DNA from: Sphingomonas ginsenosidimutans
Lineage (GTDB): Bacteria > Pseudomonadota > Alphaproteobacteria > Sphingomonadales > Sphingomonadaceae
Length of the DNA: 64,000 nucleotides
Assembly (NCBI RefSeq): GCF_002374835.1
Contig: NZ_NWVD01000003.1
Coordinates: 1-64,000, forward strand
Direction: 5' to 3'
Shown one piece after another: positions 1 to 8,470 of this stretch (its first letter is position 1; each line of letters starts with the position of its first letter). Under the pieces are notes generated by a model that saw nothing but the letters and a program-made list of their open reading frames with translations, did no database searches and had not been told where the DNA came from. The translations under genes and the position numbers were made by a program.

Positions 1-50
1 TAGGCATGCCGCCAGCGTTCGTTCTGAGCCAGGATCAAACTCTCAAGTTT
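1..50 (-). rRNA. rrs: 16S ribosomal RNA, 5' end only (partial)
   Basis: The reverse complement carries the universal 16S 5' sequence AGAGTTTGATCCTGGCTCAG followed by AACGAACGCTGGCGGCATGCCTA. Aligning AGAG to E. coli position 8 puts the mature 5' end near position 50. The gene runs off the left edge, so only about 50 nt are present. The AACGAACGCTGGCGGCATGCCTA variant is usual for alphaproteobacteria. Confidence 0.95.
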
Positions 51-230
51 GATGCTCGATTCAGCCCCGGCGGAATAACCAGAACCAAACCGCTCACTTC
101 AAGGAGCCGTTCCTGCACTTCACATAAATGGATACGTGAAAGACACATGAAACGGCCAACTTCTAACGACCCCAACGCACCTTGTATGCGCTAGACCCGC
201 AGAACCACCGTCCACATGTCCCTTCATCTC

Positions 231-250
231 AATCACAATGTCAAAGAGCC
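231..250 (-). promoter_or_regulatory. rRNA leader boxA-type antitermination site
   Basis: Read on the minus strand, the leader contains GGCTCTTTGACATTGTGATT, which matches the boxA element (GCTCTTTGACATTGTG) usual in alphaproteobacterial rRNA leaders. It lies between the promoter at 371-399 and the 16S 5' end, as expected for NusB/S10-dependent antitermination. The rest of 51-493 is leader and promoter DNA with no credible gene; short open frames there have no family features. Confidence 0.7.
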
Positions 251-370
251 GACCGACGTCAAAACCGGACAACCTTCGTACCCCGCTATCTCTATCGGGG
301 GACTTGGTGTCCGTCTGATGTGGCGACCGATGCGAGCGGCTGAAAGAGCAGCACCGCGTCGGTGGAGTGG

Positions 371-399
371 CTTCTATGCCCGGGTTCCAACATCGTCAA
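371..399 (-). promoter_or_regulatory. rRNA operon promoter
   Basis: On the minus strand TTGACG (399-394) is followed after exactly 17 bp by TAGAAG (376-371), a good sigma-70 type -35/-10 pair. An A-rich stretch directly upstream (GAAAGAAAATTGCAAAAAG, around 401-420) resembles an UP element. It would drive the rRNA operon leading to boxA and 16S. Start-site position is inferred. Confidence 0.7.
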
Positions 400-493
400 A
401 TACTTTTTGCAATTTTCTTTCACGGCCGCCGCAAACCCGCAGAATTCCGTGCTTTTTAACGCCCCGGTGAGGTGATCCGGGGTAACGGCAGCC

Positions 494-1984
494 ATGGTCG
501 CGCCGACGAATCACGCCCCCGATGCCGGGAATCGGGCCCCGGAATCGCTTTCCACGCGGATTCGGCGGGCGGTGTTGTGGCGTTCGGGCAGCCAGGTGAT
601 CGCGCAGATCGTGCAATGGGGCGCGACCTTCCTGGTGATCCGTATCCTGACCCCCGCGGACTATGGTCTGTTCGCGATGACGCAGGTCGTGCTGATGCTG
701 GCGGCGATGCTGAACGGCATGGGGCTGGCCAATGCGCTGGTCCGCGCGCCGGAACTGCGCCGCGAGGATGTCGCGCGCGTCTTCGGGATGCTGATCGCCG
801 CGAATCTGGCGCTGGCCGCGATCCAGGTCGCCGCCGCGCCGCTGGTCGCGGCTTATTATCGCGAGCCGCGCGTTGCCGAGATCCTGCGGGTGCAGGCGCT
901 CCTTTACCTCGCCAATCCATTGATCGCGCTGGCGCAGGGCCAGCTGGCGCGGACGCTGGAATTCGCCCGCCAGGCGCGGGTCAACATCCTGGCGGCGCTG
1001 GCAGGGGCGGGCACCGCGCTGACCGGCGCGCTGCTGGGCTGGGGGGTATGGGCGCTGGTGGCGGCGCCGATCGCGCTGTTCGGCGCGCGCGCGATCGGGC
1101 TGACGATCGCGGCGGGGAGCGTGCCGCGACCGTCGTTCGCGTTTCGCGGTGCGGGGGCGTTCGCGCGGTACGGCGGGCTGGTCGCCGCGGGGCAGTTCTT
1201 CGCCTTCGTGTGGAGCCAGGCCGATGTCGCGATCGCGGGGCGGATCGTCGATGCGCGCACGCTGGGGCTGTACGCCACCGCACTGTTCCTGGTGCAGATC
1301 GTCGTGTCGAAGGTGGTGCCGCCGCTCAACGAAGTGGCGTTCGCCGCCTATGCGCGGTTGCAGGGCACGCCCGGCGCGGTCGGGCGGGCGTTCCTGACGC
1401 TGGTGCGCGCGGTGATGGTGGTGGCGATGCCGTTCTACATGGGACTGGCGAGCGCGGCGGAGCCGGTCGTGCTGACCGCGCTCGGCCCGCACTGGCACGA
1501 TGCCGCGCCGATCGTCGCGCTGCTGGCGCTGTCGATGCCGGCCTATACGCTCTACGTCCTGCTCGGCCCGGTATGCGACGCGCTGGGTCGGCCGGGCATC
1601 GCCACCGCCAATGGCGCCACCGCGGCGGTGATCGCGCCGCTGGCGGTGATCGTCAGCGTGCAATGGGGGATCATGGCGCTGGCCGCGTCGTGGATCGCGA
1701 CCTTTGCGCTGCTGCTGGCGATCGGCGCGCGGCGCGCGCTGCCGGTGATCGGGGTGAGCGCGGGCGAGTTGGTCCGCGCGGCGGCGCCGGCGGTGAGCGC
1801 ATCGCTCGCGATGGCGGCGGTGGTCCTGCTGGTCGACCGCGCGCTGCCGCCGCTGGCCGCGCCGACGCGTATCGGCCTGCTGGTCGCCACCGGGGGCGCG
1901 GTCTATGCCGGGTGGCTGCTGGTGTTCGCACGCACCTCGATCGCGGCGCTGCTGTCGTTGGTCAGGCCGCGGCCAGCCGCCTGA
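494..1984 (+). CDS. Oligosaccharide flippase family protein (Wzx/WzxC-like)
   Basis: 496-residue polytopic membrane protein with about twelve to fourteen hydrophobic segments. It has the family layout of polysaccharide flippases: a short basic N-terminus, then a segment with ILTPADYGLFAM, which is typical of WzxC/RfbX-like proteins. The likely role is flipping lipid-linked oligosaccharide across the inner membrane for exopolysaccharide or LPS assembly. The substrate cannot be read from sequence. It stands alone rather than in a visible polysaccharide operon, and its 3' end overlaps by 23 bp the convergent glycosyltransferase-like gene, which may be functionally linked. Confidence 0.85.
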   Translation: MVAPTNHAPDAGNRAPESLSTRIRRAVLWRSGSQVIAQIVQWGATFLVIRILTPADYGLFAMTQVVLMLAAMLNGMGLANALVRAPELRREDVARVFGMLIAANLALAAIQVAAAPLVAAYYREPRVAEILRVQALLYLANPLIALAQGQLARTLEFARQARVNILAALAGAGTALTGALLGWGVWALVAAPIALFGARAIGLTIAAGSVPRPSFAFRGAGAFARYGGLVAAGQFFAFVWSQADVAIAGRIVDARTLGLYATALFLVQIVVSKVVPPLNEVAFAAYARLQGTPGAVGRAFLTLVRAVMVVAMPFYMGLASAAEPVVLTALGPHWHDAAPIVALLALSMPAYTLYVLLGPVCDALGRPGIATANGATAAVIAPLAVIVSVQWGIMALAASWIATFALLLAIGARRALPVIGVSAGELVRAAAPAVSASLAMAAVVLLVDRALPPLAAPTRIGLLVATGGAVYAGWLLVFARTSIAALLSLVRPRPAA

Positions 1985-2864
1985 TCGCGGCGCGCGTCTC
2001 GTCCAGATAGGTGCGCCCGTCGAAGCGGCAGGTGCCGACGAAATGCATCACCCCCACCCCCGCCGGCACGCCATCGTTCCAGAAATTGCGATAGCGGTCA
2101 TACGGGAGCAGCAGCGGATCGGCGCTGTTGGCGACGACGACGTTCGAGGTCACCTGCTCCGTTCCCCATTCGCGCCAGCGCGCGGCGCCGACGATCCCCT
2201 CGGCGGCGCGGCTGAAGCTCTCCGCAACGGCGCGCCCTTCGCTCGAAGGGGCGAAGCCGGCGAACCCCGAACAGCCGCGGACGTAGCGGGCGATGCCGGT
2301 GCGGTCGATCGCCTGTTCGATCGCGCGCTGGACGTGACGGCTGTTCTCGGGCGCCAGCCGCGCGACGAAATCGTCCGCGGCCAGCAATTGCGCCGATTCC
2401 TCGCCGCGCAGCGTGAAGCAGCGCCCGGCATCGATCGCCGCCGCCACCTCCGGCACCGCGCCCAGCGTCAGCGTGTCCGAATCGAGCTGGATGACATAAG
2501 CGTCGCGCCGCAGGTCGAGGATCGTCAGCAGCCGTTCCCATGTGCCGCCGCGCGGGCATGGGCCGGTATCGACCGCGTCGATCGCGATGATGCGCGGATC
2601 GGCGAGATGCCAGGCCAGCAGGTCGCGGTCACGGGGCGTCAGCGTGCCGTCGTCGACGATCACCACCCGCCCGCGCCCCAGCGCCAGTGCGAAGGTCTTC
2701 ACCGCCACCAGATAGGGCAGCACCGAGGCGGTGCCGACCATCGAGAGCAGGATGACGCCGTCGTCGCGGGCCGTGAGCGGCGGCGTATCGCGCACGCCGC
2801 GCACGATCCAGCCGTGCTGCGGCAGCTTGAGGTGCCAGTTGATATGCTCGGCAAGCGTGGGCAT
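1962..2864 (-). CDS. Glycosyltransferase-like hypothetical protein
   Basis: 300 residues, soluble, with no signal peptide or membrane span. A motif QLDSDTL near residue 150 follows a hydrophobic strand and looks like the DxD metal/nucleotide-sugar site of GT-A fold enzymes. No close named family is recognised, so the assignment rests on this motif and on the neighbouring flippase, with which the 3' ends overlap. The first Met (MPTLAEHINW) gives a clean N-terminus. A family match could prove it a non-catalytic relative. Confidence 0.6.
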   Translation of the reverse strand: MPTLAEHINWHLKLPQHGWIVRGVRDTPPLTARDDGVILLSMVGTASVLPYLVAVKTFALALGRGRVVIVDDGTLTPRDRDLLAWHLADPRIIAIDAVDTGPCPRGGTWERLLTILDLRRDAYVIQLDSDTLTLGAVPEVAAAIDAGRCFTLRGEESAQLLAADDFVARLAPENSRHVQRAIEQAIDRTGIARYVRGCSGFAGFAPSSEGRAVAESFSRAAEGIVGAARWREWGTEQVTSNVVVANSADPLLLPYDRYRNFWNDGVPAGVGVMHFVGTCRFDGRTYLDETRAAIRRLAAA

Positions 2865-2920
2865 CGGGCCTTCCTACGCGGCGCGGCTTAACGCTTCGTC
2901 TCGACCGCCGGACACGAAGC

Positions 2921-2952
2921 GGCCCCGCCGGCCACGAAGGGCGGGCGGGGCC
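2921..2952 (-). terminator. Hairpin terminator after the DUF4167 gene
   Basis: GGCCCCGCC (2921-2929) pairs perfectly with GGCGGGGCC (2944-2952) around a 14-nt loop. It lies 30 bp beyond the stop of the minus-strand DUF4167 gene and before the start side of the glycosyltransferase-like gene. There is no clear U-tract, so the mode of termination is uncertain. Confidence 0.45.
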
Positions 2953-2984
2953 GGACCGTCATCGCAGCGAAGCGAAGGGCGCGC

Positions 2985-3827
2985 CTATTCGGCCGCAGCC
3001 TCGGCAGCCGCCGTGCGGACGCGGCGGCGGCGCGGCTTGGGTGCCTCTTCCGCGACATCGCCGGCGTCGGCGGCGGGCGCCGGTTCCGCGGCGGCGGAAA
3101 TGCCCAGCGACGGCGGCAGGCGATCGGCGTCGAAGCCGGCCGCCTCGACCGGCGCGGCGGCCTCGCGCGGCTTGCGCGTGCGGCGACGCGGCGCGGCGCC
3201 TTCGTCGGCCGGAGCGGCTTCCGCCGTTGCGGCGGTCAGCGGCGCGCGATCGTCCTCAGCACCGGCATGGCCGTTGCGCCCGCCCTCTACCGGGGCGGCG
3301 TGACCGTTGCGGCGATCCTGGCGATCCTCTCGCGCGGGGCGACGATCCTGACGATCCGGACGATCCTCTCGCCCGCCCTCACGCCCGGCGAACTCGCGGT
3401 TCCCGTCGCGCTGGCGATCGCGGCCGCGGTCGCCACGCTCGCGCTGCGGCGCATCGGCCTCGCTGGCGCGCGCCTGTTCCTCGCCGCGGATCGGCTCGCC
3501 TTCGTCACCGAAGTCGTCGATATCGTCGAACTGGTCGAAATCGTCGCGGGTGCGGCGCTGCGGCTGGTCGTCGGTGCGGCCGCGCTGGTCGGCGAGGACG
3601 CGGAAATAATGGTCCGCGAACTGCAGATAATATTCGGTGTTGACGCGATCGCCGGACATTTGCGCGTCGCGCGCCATGTTCTTGTATTTTTCGAGCAGCT
3701 GCGCCGCATTGCCGCGCGCGCGACTGTCGATCCGATTGCCGCTGTCACGCTGTCCCTGGCCGCCGCCGCCCTGGCGCTGGCCACCACCACGGCCGCGACG
3801 GCGACCGTTCTGACGGTTATTGATCAA
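2985..3827 (-). CDS. DUF4167 domain-containing protein
   Basis: 280 residues. The N-terminal 90 or so residues are the conserved part: an Arg/Gly-rich start (MINNRQNGRRRGR), then a stretch with NAAQLLEKYKNMARDAQ and a YYLQFADHYFR motif typical of DUF4167. The remainder is low-complexity Arg/Asp/Glu, then Ala-rich, ending in a basic tail; probably disordered and possibly nucleic-acid binding. Start is a TTG at 3827, chosen because GAGGA lies 7 nt upstream and the family begins MINNRQ. It lies downstream of prmC, a conserved alphaproteobacterial neighbourhood. Function is unknown. Confidence 0.85.
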   Translation of the reverse strand: MINNRQNGRRRGRGGGQRQGGGGQGQRDSGNRIDSRARGNAAQLLEKYKNMARDAQMSGDRVNTEYYLQFADHYFRVLADQRGRTDDQPQRRTRDDFDQFDDIDDFGDEGEPIRGEEQARASEADAPQRERGDRGRDRQRDGNREFAGREGGREDRPDRQDRRPAREDRQDRRNGHAAPVEGGRNGHAGAEDDRAPLTAATAEAAPADEGAAPRRRTRKPREAAAPVEAAGFDADRLPPSLGISAAAEPAPAADAGDVAEEAPKPRRRRVRTAAAEAAAE

Positions 3828-4116
3828 ATCACTGTCCTCGTCCCGAAAACCAAAGCCCCGAAATCAAAACCGGCCCTTGCACGCCCCGGTCAGCCGACGA
3901 TCGGTCCGACGCAGGGCGCTGGTTGCAGCAATGTCCCGCCGCACATCGACCATGGTCGATGCGGGCCTGCCATGGCCGCCGGACTGCAGCGGCTAATGAC
4001 GAAGGGAGGACAAGACGCCTCGTACAACCGTATCGTGAGTGCGCGTGCCCCGCCCGTGTCTCTAGCGGCTCGGCAGGCGTTCTCAAAGGAAAATATTGGG
4101 ATGCGCACGCGCTGCT

Positions 4117-4950
4117 TCAACCGCCCGATCCGGCCATCGCGATCACGCAGCGGTCGCGCCCGCCCAGATCGCGGCGAACCGTGGCCGACAACCCTTCGGC
4201 CGCCAGCAGCGCGGGCACCGCCGCGCCCTGGTCCCAGCCGATCTCGATACAGGCGACCCCGCCCGGCGCCAGCAGCGCGCGCAACTGCGGCGCAATGCGT
4301 CGATAGTCGTCCAGCCCGTCAGCCCCGGCGAACAGCGCCTGCGCTGGTTCGTAGCCGCGCACCTCGGCCGGCAGATCGGCATCGGTCGCGATATAGGGCG
4401 GGTTGGCGAGGATGAGGTCGAACCGCTCCGCCAGCCCCGCGCCCCAGTCGCCGAGCCGGAAGGCGGCGCGCGCGCCCATCCCCAGCGCCTGCGCATTGCC
4501 GCGCGCCTGACCCAGCGCGGCGGCGGAGGCGTCCACCCCCAGCCCGCTCGCCCCCGGCCACTGCGCCAGCGCGGCGAGCAGCAGCGTCCCCGGTCCCGTG
4601 CCCAGATCGAGGATCCGTGCGGGGCCGGCGGTGCCCGCGAAATGATCGACCGCCGCCTCGATCAGCGTCTCGCTGTCAGCACGCGGCACCAGCGCGCCCG
4701 GGCCGACCGCCAGGTCGATCGTCCAGAAGGCGCGCGTGCCGGTGATATAGGCGACCGGCTCGTGCGCGGCGCGCCGCTCCACCAGCGCGGCGAAAGCGGG
4801 CGGCACCGGATGGTCGCCGAGCGTCAGCAGCAACCGCTCGCGGGTGATCCCCATGGCATGCGCCAGCAGCAGTTCGGCATCGAGCCGCGGCGTCGCGGAA
4901 AAGCCGAAGCGCGCGGCCGCCTCGCGCAGCGCGGTGCGCGCGTCGGTCAT
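4117..4950 (-). CDS. prmC: Peptide chain release factor N5-glutamine methyltransferase
   Basis: 277 residues. PrmC methylates the GGQ glutamine of release factors RF1/RF2 using S-adenosylmethionine. The SAM-binding motif DLGTGPG is at residues 115-121 and the substrate-glutamine motif NPPY at 183-186, followed by YEP, both diagnostic of PrmC/HemK. The ATG at 4950 is chosen because MTDARTALREAAARF fits the family start; the frame stays open upstream to 5190 but encodes only low-complexity Arg/Pro. The substrate gene prfA lies just upstream on the same strand, separated by 345 bp. Confidence 0.93.
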   Translation of the reverse strand: MTDARTALREAAARFGFSATPRLDAELLLAHAMGITRERLLLTLGDHPVPPAFAALVERRAAHEPVAYITGTRAFWTIDLAVGPGALVPRADSETLIEAAVDHFAGTAGPARILDLGTGPGTLLLAALAQWPGASGLGVDASAAALGQARGNAQALGMGARAAFRLGDWGAGLAERFDLILANPPYIATDADLPAEVRGYEPAQALFAGADGLDDYRRIAPQLRALLAPGGVACIEIGWDQGAAVPALLAAEGLSATVRRDLGGRDRCVIAMAGSGG

Positions 4951-5295
4951 CGCCGCGGCGCGCCCGCGAATGTTGCGAATGTTGAGACGATCGCGGGGTT
5001 GGGGGCGGGGGGCATCGGGGGTGTCGGTTCCTTGGTGGTGGTTGGGGCGTAGCGGGTCGGGGGGGCGTAGGACAGCCGGCAGGGGCGTTCGCCGCAAGAA
5101 CGTCGCCGCTGCGAAAGGTTGGGGCCGTCCGGTCGGTTGGCGCGGCGGGTGACGTCTGGGGCGCGCGGAGCGGTGGCGGGCGTGCAGCATGGGTGTAGCG
5201 CTGGTGGCGCCGCGGCGAAGCCGCGTCGTCGGACGGGTGCTGCGCCCCGCCGGCCGCGCCTGGCCGAGTCCCGTCGCGGCGCGCGACGGGCCGGC
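4951..5295. other. Intergenic region prfA-prmC, G-tract rich
   Basis: 345 bp between prfA and prmC with no convincing gene. The plus strand is strongly G-biased in runs and contains a four-tract G-quadruplex motif at 4995-5021. Close to prmC a direct repeat GCGAATGTT occurs twice in tandem (about 4967-4985). No clear ribosome-binding site precedes the prmC ATG, and no sigma-70 promoter stands out. Confidence 0.5.
4995..5021 (+). other. Candidate G-quadruplex motif upstream of prmC
   Basis: Four G-tracts of 4, 5, 6 and 5 Gs (4995-4998, 5001-5005, 5007-5012, 5017-5021) are separated by loops TT, C and CATC, satisfying the classical G4 rule with unusually long tracts. The G-rich strand is the template strand for prmC, about 45-70 nt upstream of its start codon. 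The motif is visible directly; folding in vivo is inference. Confidence 0.5.
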
Positions 5296-6372
5296 CTACG
5301 CGTCCAGCGTCGCCAGCCGTTCGGCTTCGTCCTGCGCGATCAGCGCGCCGAGCAGTTCGTCCATCTCCCCCTGCAGGATTTCCGGCAGGCGGTGCAGCGT
5401 CAGGTTGATGCGATGATCGGTCACGCGCCCCTGCGGAAAGTTGTAGGTGCGGATTCGTTCGGAGCGGTCGCCCGATCCGACCATCGCGCGCCGCGTGCCC
5501 GATCGTTCCGCCGCCAGCCGCTCGCGCTCCGCCTCGTACAGGCGGGTGCGCAGCACCTTGAGCGCCTTGGCCTTGTTCTTGTGCTGCGACTTTTCGTCCT
5601 GCTGGATCACGACCAGCCCGGTGGGCAAATGGGTGATGCGCACCGCGCTGTCGGTGGTGTTGACCGACTGGCCGCCGGGGCCGGACGAGCGATAGACGTC
5701 GATGCGCAGGTCCTTCGCCTCGTCGATCTGGACGTCGACCTCCTCCGCCTCGGGCAGGACCGCGACGGTCGCGGCGGAGGTGTGAATGCGCCCGCCGCTT
5801 TCGGTGACGGGCACGCGCTGGACACGGTGGACGCCGCTTTCGAACTTCAGCTTCGCGAACACGCCGGTGCCGGTGACGCTGGCGACGACTTCCTTGTAGC
5901 CGCCCGCGTCGCTGTCCGACGCGGAGATCAGCTCGACCCGCCAGCCCTGCCGCTCGGCATAACGCTGGTACATGCGGAACAGGTCGCCGGCGAACAGCGC
6001 CGCCTCGTCCCCGCCGGTGCCGGCGCGCACCTCCAGCATCGCCGAGCGCTGGTCGGCCGCGTCACGCGGCAAGAGCGCGAGCGCGAGGCGGCGGTCGGCA
6101 GCCTCCAACGCGGCCTTGTTGTCGCGCAGTTCCTCCTCGGCCAGCGCGCGCAGCTCGGCATCGGCATCGCCGGTCATGAAGGCGAGGCTGTCGGCCTCCT
6201 GCCGCAGCCGCCGCACCTCGCCCGCCGCCTGCGCGACGGGTTCCAGCTCGGCATATTCCTTCGACACCGCGACGAAGCGGTCGCCGTCGAGATTGCCGGT
6301 CGCCATCTGCGCTGCCAGTTCGTCGCGCCGCGCCTCGATCTGGCGGATGCGGTCGGGAGAAATCGACGTCAT
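5296..6372 (-). CDS. prfA: Peptide chain release factor 1
   Basis: 358 residues, the usual RF1 length. RF1 recognises UAA and UAG in the ribosomal A site and triggers peptide release. The GGQ catalytic motif is at residues 233-235 inside [14 protein letters not shown], and the codon-recognition tripeptide PVT (188-190) marks RF1 rather than RF2 (SPF). Its ATG overlaps the hisS stop by one base (TGATG), indicating translational coupling in a hisS-prfA operon. Confidence 0.97.
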   Translation of the reverse strand: MTSISPDRIRQIEARRDELAAQMATGNLDGDRFVAVSKEYAELEPVAQAAGEVRRLRQEADSLAFMTGDADAELRALAEEELRDNKAALEAADRRLALALLPRDAADQRSAMLEVRAGTGGDEAALFAGDLFRMYQRYAERQGWRVELISASDSDAGGYKEVVASVTGTGVFAKLKFESGVHRVQRVPVTESGGRIHTSAATVAVLPEAEEVDVQIDEAKDLRIDVYRSSGPGGQSVNTTDSAVRITHLPTGLVVIQQDEKSQHKNKAKALKVLRTRLYEAERERLAAERSGTRRAMVGSGDRSERIRTYNFPQGRVTDHRINLTLHRLPEILQGEMDELLGALIAQDEAERLATLDA

Positions 6373-7697
6373 CAGAGTGGCCGAACCACCGCATCAATCT
6401 GACCCGCCCTCGGGTTCTCCCACGAACGTTCTATCGTGAAACCCTTAGCGAGCGCGCTAAGGATGGCTTCGACGTGAGTATCGCCAAGCTCATGGTCTTG
6501 GTTCGCTCGAACCGAGATACCCGCCGCGTTCTCCCCCGAAAATTGTTCCGTGGCGACGATAACGCGACCGCCCGATTTGACTTTAGCAGCCTCCTCGAAT
6601 CGTTTTTTGGCTTTGCCTCGGAAGCCCAAATCCACGATGAACCCCGAGCGGCGCAGGTTCGCGGCGATACGGGTCGCCATCTGTTCAGCGGATGGCGCCT
6701 CTGGAATTACAGAAACATCCGGCCGCTCCGCCGCCGGCTCCTCGATCAGCATCGCCAGCCGCTCGATCCCCGCGGCCCAGCCCACGCCCGCGGTCGCCGG
6801 GCCGCCGAGGCTCTCGACCAGCCCGTCGTAGCGCCCGCCGGCCAGCACGGTGCCCTGCGCGCCCAGCCGGTCGGTGACGAATTCGAACGCGGTGTGGCGA
6901 TAGTAATCCAGCCCGCGCACCAGCCGTTCGTTGCGCGTCCAGCGCACGCCCGATGCGTCCAGCCCCTTCTGCACCGCCTCGAAGAAGGCGCCGGCCTCCG
7001 CGCTCATGAACGCGTCGATGCCGGGCGCGGCATCGGCGATCGAGCGGTCGCGCGGGTCCTTCGAATCGAGGATGCGCAGCGGGTTCTTGTCGAGCCGCGC
7101 CAGGCTGTCCTCCGACAGCTCGCCGCGGTGCGCGGCAAAATGCGCGACCAGCGCGTCGCGCCACGCATCGCGCGTCGCGGCATCGCCGAGCGTGTTGAGC
7201 TGGAGCGTCACCCCGTCGGCGATGCCCAGTTCGTGGAGCAGCTGGTCGGCGAGCGTCAGCAGCTCGACATCCGCCGCCGGTTCGGGCGCGCCCAGGACTT
7301 CGGCGTCGATCTGGTGGAACTGGCGATAGCGGCCCTTCTGCGGGCGTTCGTAGCGGAACACCGCGCCGCTCGTCACCAGCTTGACCGGCGCATATTGCTG
7401 CCAGCCGTTGGTGATATAGGCGCGTGCGATCCCGGCGGTGAATTCCGGGCGCAGCGTCAGCGAATCGCCGCCCTTGTCGGGGAAGGTGTACATCTCCTTC
7501 GACACGACGTCGGTGGTCTCGCCGATCGAGCGCGCGAAGACCGCGGTATCCTCGAACACCGGCACCTCGACGCGTTCGAAACCGTAGAGCCGGCGGACGC
7601 GGTCGAACGCGTCCAGCACGCGCGCGAACCGGCGCTGCTCCTCGCGAAAGATGTCCTGGGTGCCGCGCACGCGGCCGGGGGTGGGAATACGGGCCAT
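6372..7697 (-). CDS. hisS: Histidine--tRNA ligase
   Basis: 441 residues. Charges tRNA-His. Class II features are clear: motif 2 [16 protein letters not shown], the histidine-binding HisA motif [15 protein letters not shown], and motif 3 region [13 protein letters not shown]. The C-terminal anticodon-binding domain (after about residue 325, bases 6372-6722) is oddly different: GC falls to roughly 55-60% and codon choice changes (TTG, AAA, TTT are common), whereas the catalytic part matches its neighbours. It looks like a mosaic gene. Coupled to prfA downstream by a TGATG overlap. Confidence 0.96.
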   Translation of the reverse strand: MARIPTPGRVRGTQDIFREEQRRFARVLDAFDRVRRLYGFERVEVPVFEDTAVFARSIGETTDVVSKEMYTFPDKGGDSLTLRPEFTAGIARAYITNGWQQYAPVKLVTSGAVFRYERPQKGRYRQFHQIDAEVLGAPEPAADVELLTLADQLLHELGIADGVTLQLNTLGDAATRDAWRDALVAHFAAHRGELSEDSLARLDKNPLRILDSKDPRDRSIADAAPGIDAFMSAEAGAFFEAVQKGLDASGVRWTRNERLVRGLDYYRHTAFEFVTDRLGAQGTVLAGGRYDGLVESLGGPATAGVGWAAGIERLAMLIEEPAAERPDVSVIPEAPSAEQMATRIAANLRRSGFIVDLGFRGKAKKRFEEAAKVKSGGRVIVATEQFSGENAAGISVRANQDHELGDTHVEAILSALAKGFTIERSWENPRAGQIDAVVRPL

Positions 7698-7748
7698 ATA
7701 GGGGCCGGGTATCTAGTGCTGCCGTGCGGGAATCGCTAGCGGGATTGC

Positions 7749-8399
7749 ATGAACGACGTGCGCCGCTGGTGGGGTCTGGGACAGCGCGTGGCACCGCCGC
7801 GCTTCATCCTGTTCGTGATCGTGTTCGCGGTGGCGACGCCGCTGCTGCAGGGCGAGGTGGGCACGGGGCGCGCGGTGATGGGCGGGTTCGACATCGCCGC
7901 GGCGATATTCCTCGCCTCGATGATCCCGCTGTTCCGGCATGACGATCCGGTGCGGATGCGCCGCGCCACGCGCGCCAACGACGCCAATCGCGCGCTGTTG
8001 CTGGCGATTACCGGCGCGGTATCGCTGGTGATCCTGGCGGCGGTGCATGACGAGCTGAAGGGGCGCAACACCGGCGGTGCGATCGCGTTCGTGATCGTCA
8101 CGCTGGCGCTGGCGTGGCTGTTCTCGAACCTGGTCTATGCGCTGCATTACGCGCACCTGTTCTACATGTCGGCGCCGGACGGGAAGGATGCGCGCGGCAT
8201 CGACTTTCCGGGCACCGACACGCCCGATTACTGGGACTTCCTGTATTTCAGCTATACGCTCGGGATGACGTTCCAGACGTCCGACGTGGAGATCACCGAC
8301 GGGCGGGTGCGGCGGATCGTGACCGGCCAGTGCCTGGCGGCGTTCGTGTTTAACCTGGGCGTGATCGCGTTCAGCATCAACGTGCTGGGCGGCGGATAG
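7749..8399 (+). CDS. DUF1345 family membrane protein
   Basis: 216 residues with about five transmembrane helices. DUF1345 features are the segment ANDANRALLL, a helix with WLFSNLVYALHYAHLFY, and the C-terminal PDYWDFLYFSYTLGMTFQTSDVEI block followed by a last helix. Function is not established for this family. It is divergent from hisS with only 51 bp between start codons, so both promoters share that short region. Confidence 0.85.
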   Translation: MNDVRRWWGLGQRVAPPRFILFVIVFAVATPLLQGEVGTGRAVMGGFDIAAAIFLASMIPLFRHDDPVRMRRATRANDANRALLLAITGAVSLVILAAVHDELKGRNTGGAIAFVIVTLALAWLFSNLVYALHYAHLFYMSAPDGKDARGIDFPGTDTPDYWDFLYFSYTLGMTFQTSDVEITDGRVRRIVTGQCLAAFVFNLGVIAFSINVLGGG

Positions 8400-8470
8400 G
8401 TGTGGACAGGCGGGCGGAGGGGCCGTTACGCCTGTGCGATACGCCATAACCTGACGGGACGCCCCACCGC

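Noticed and set aside
216..470. 84-residue plus-strand open frame in the rRNA leader region
   Set aside because: It lies over the rRNA promoter and boxA and has no family features.
374..1663. 429-residue minus-strand open frame across the flippase gene
   Set aside because: Composition is Arg/His/Asp/Gln-rich as expected of an antisense frame in GC-rich DNA; the plus-strand frame gives a coherent membrane protein.
6540..6600. CTTTAG inside hisS as a possible minus-strand sigma-28 box
   Set aside because: No GYCGTTT element at the 14-bp spacing and it lies within a coding region.
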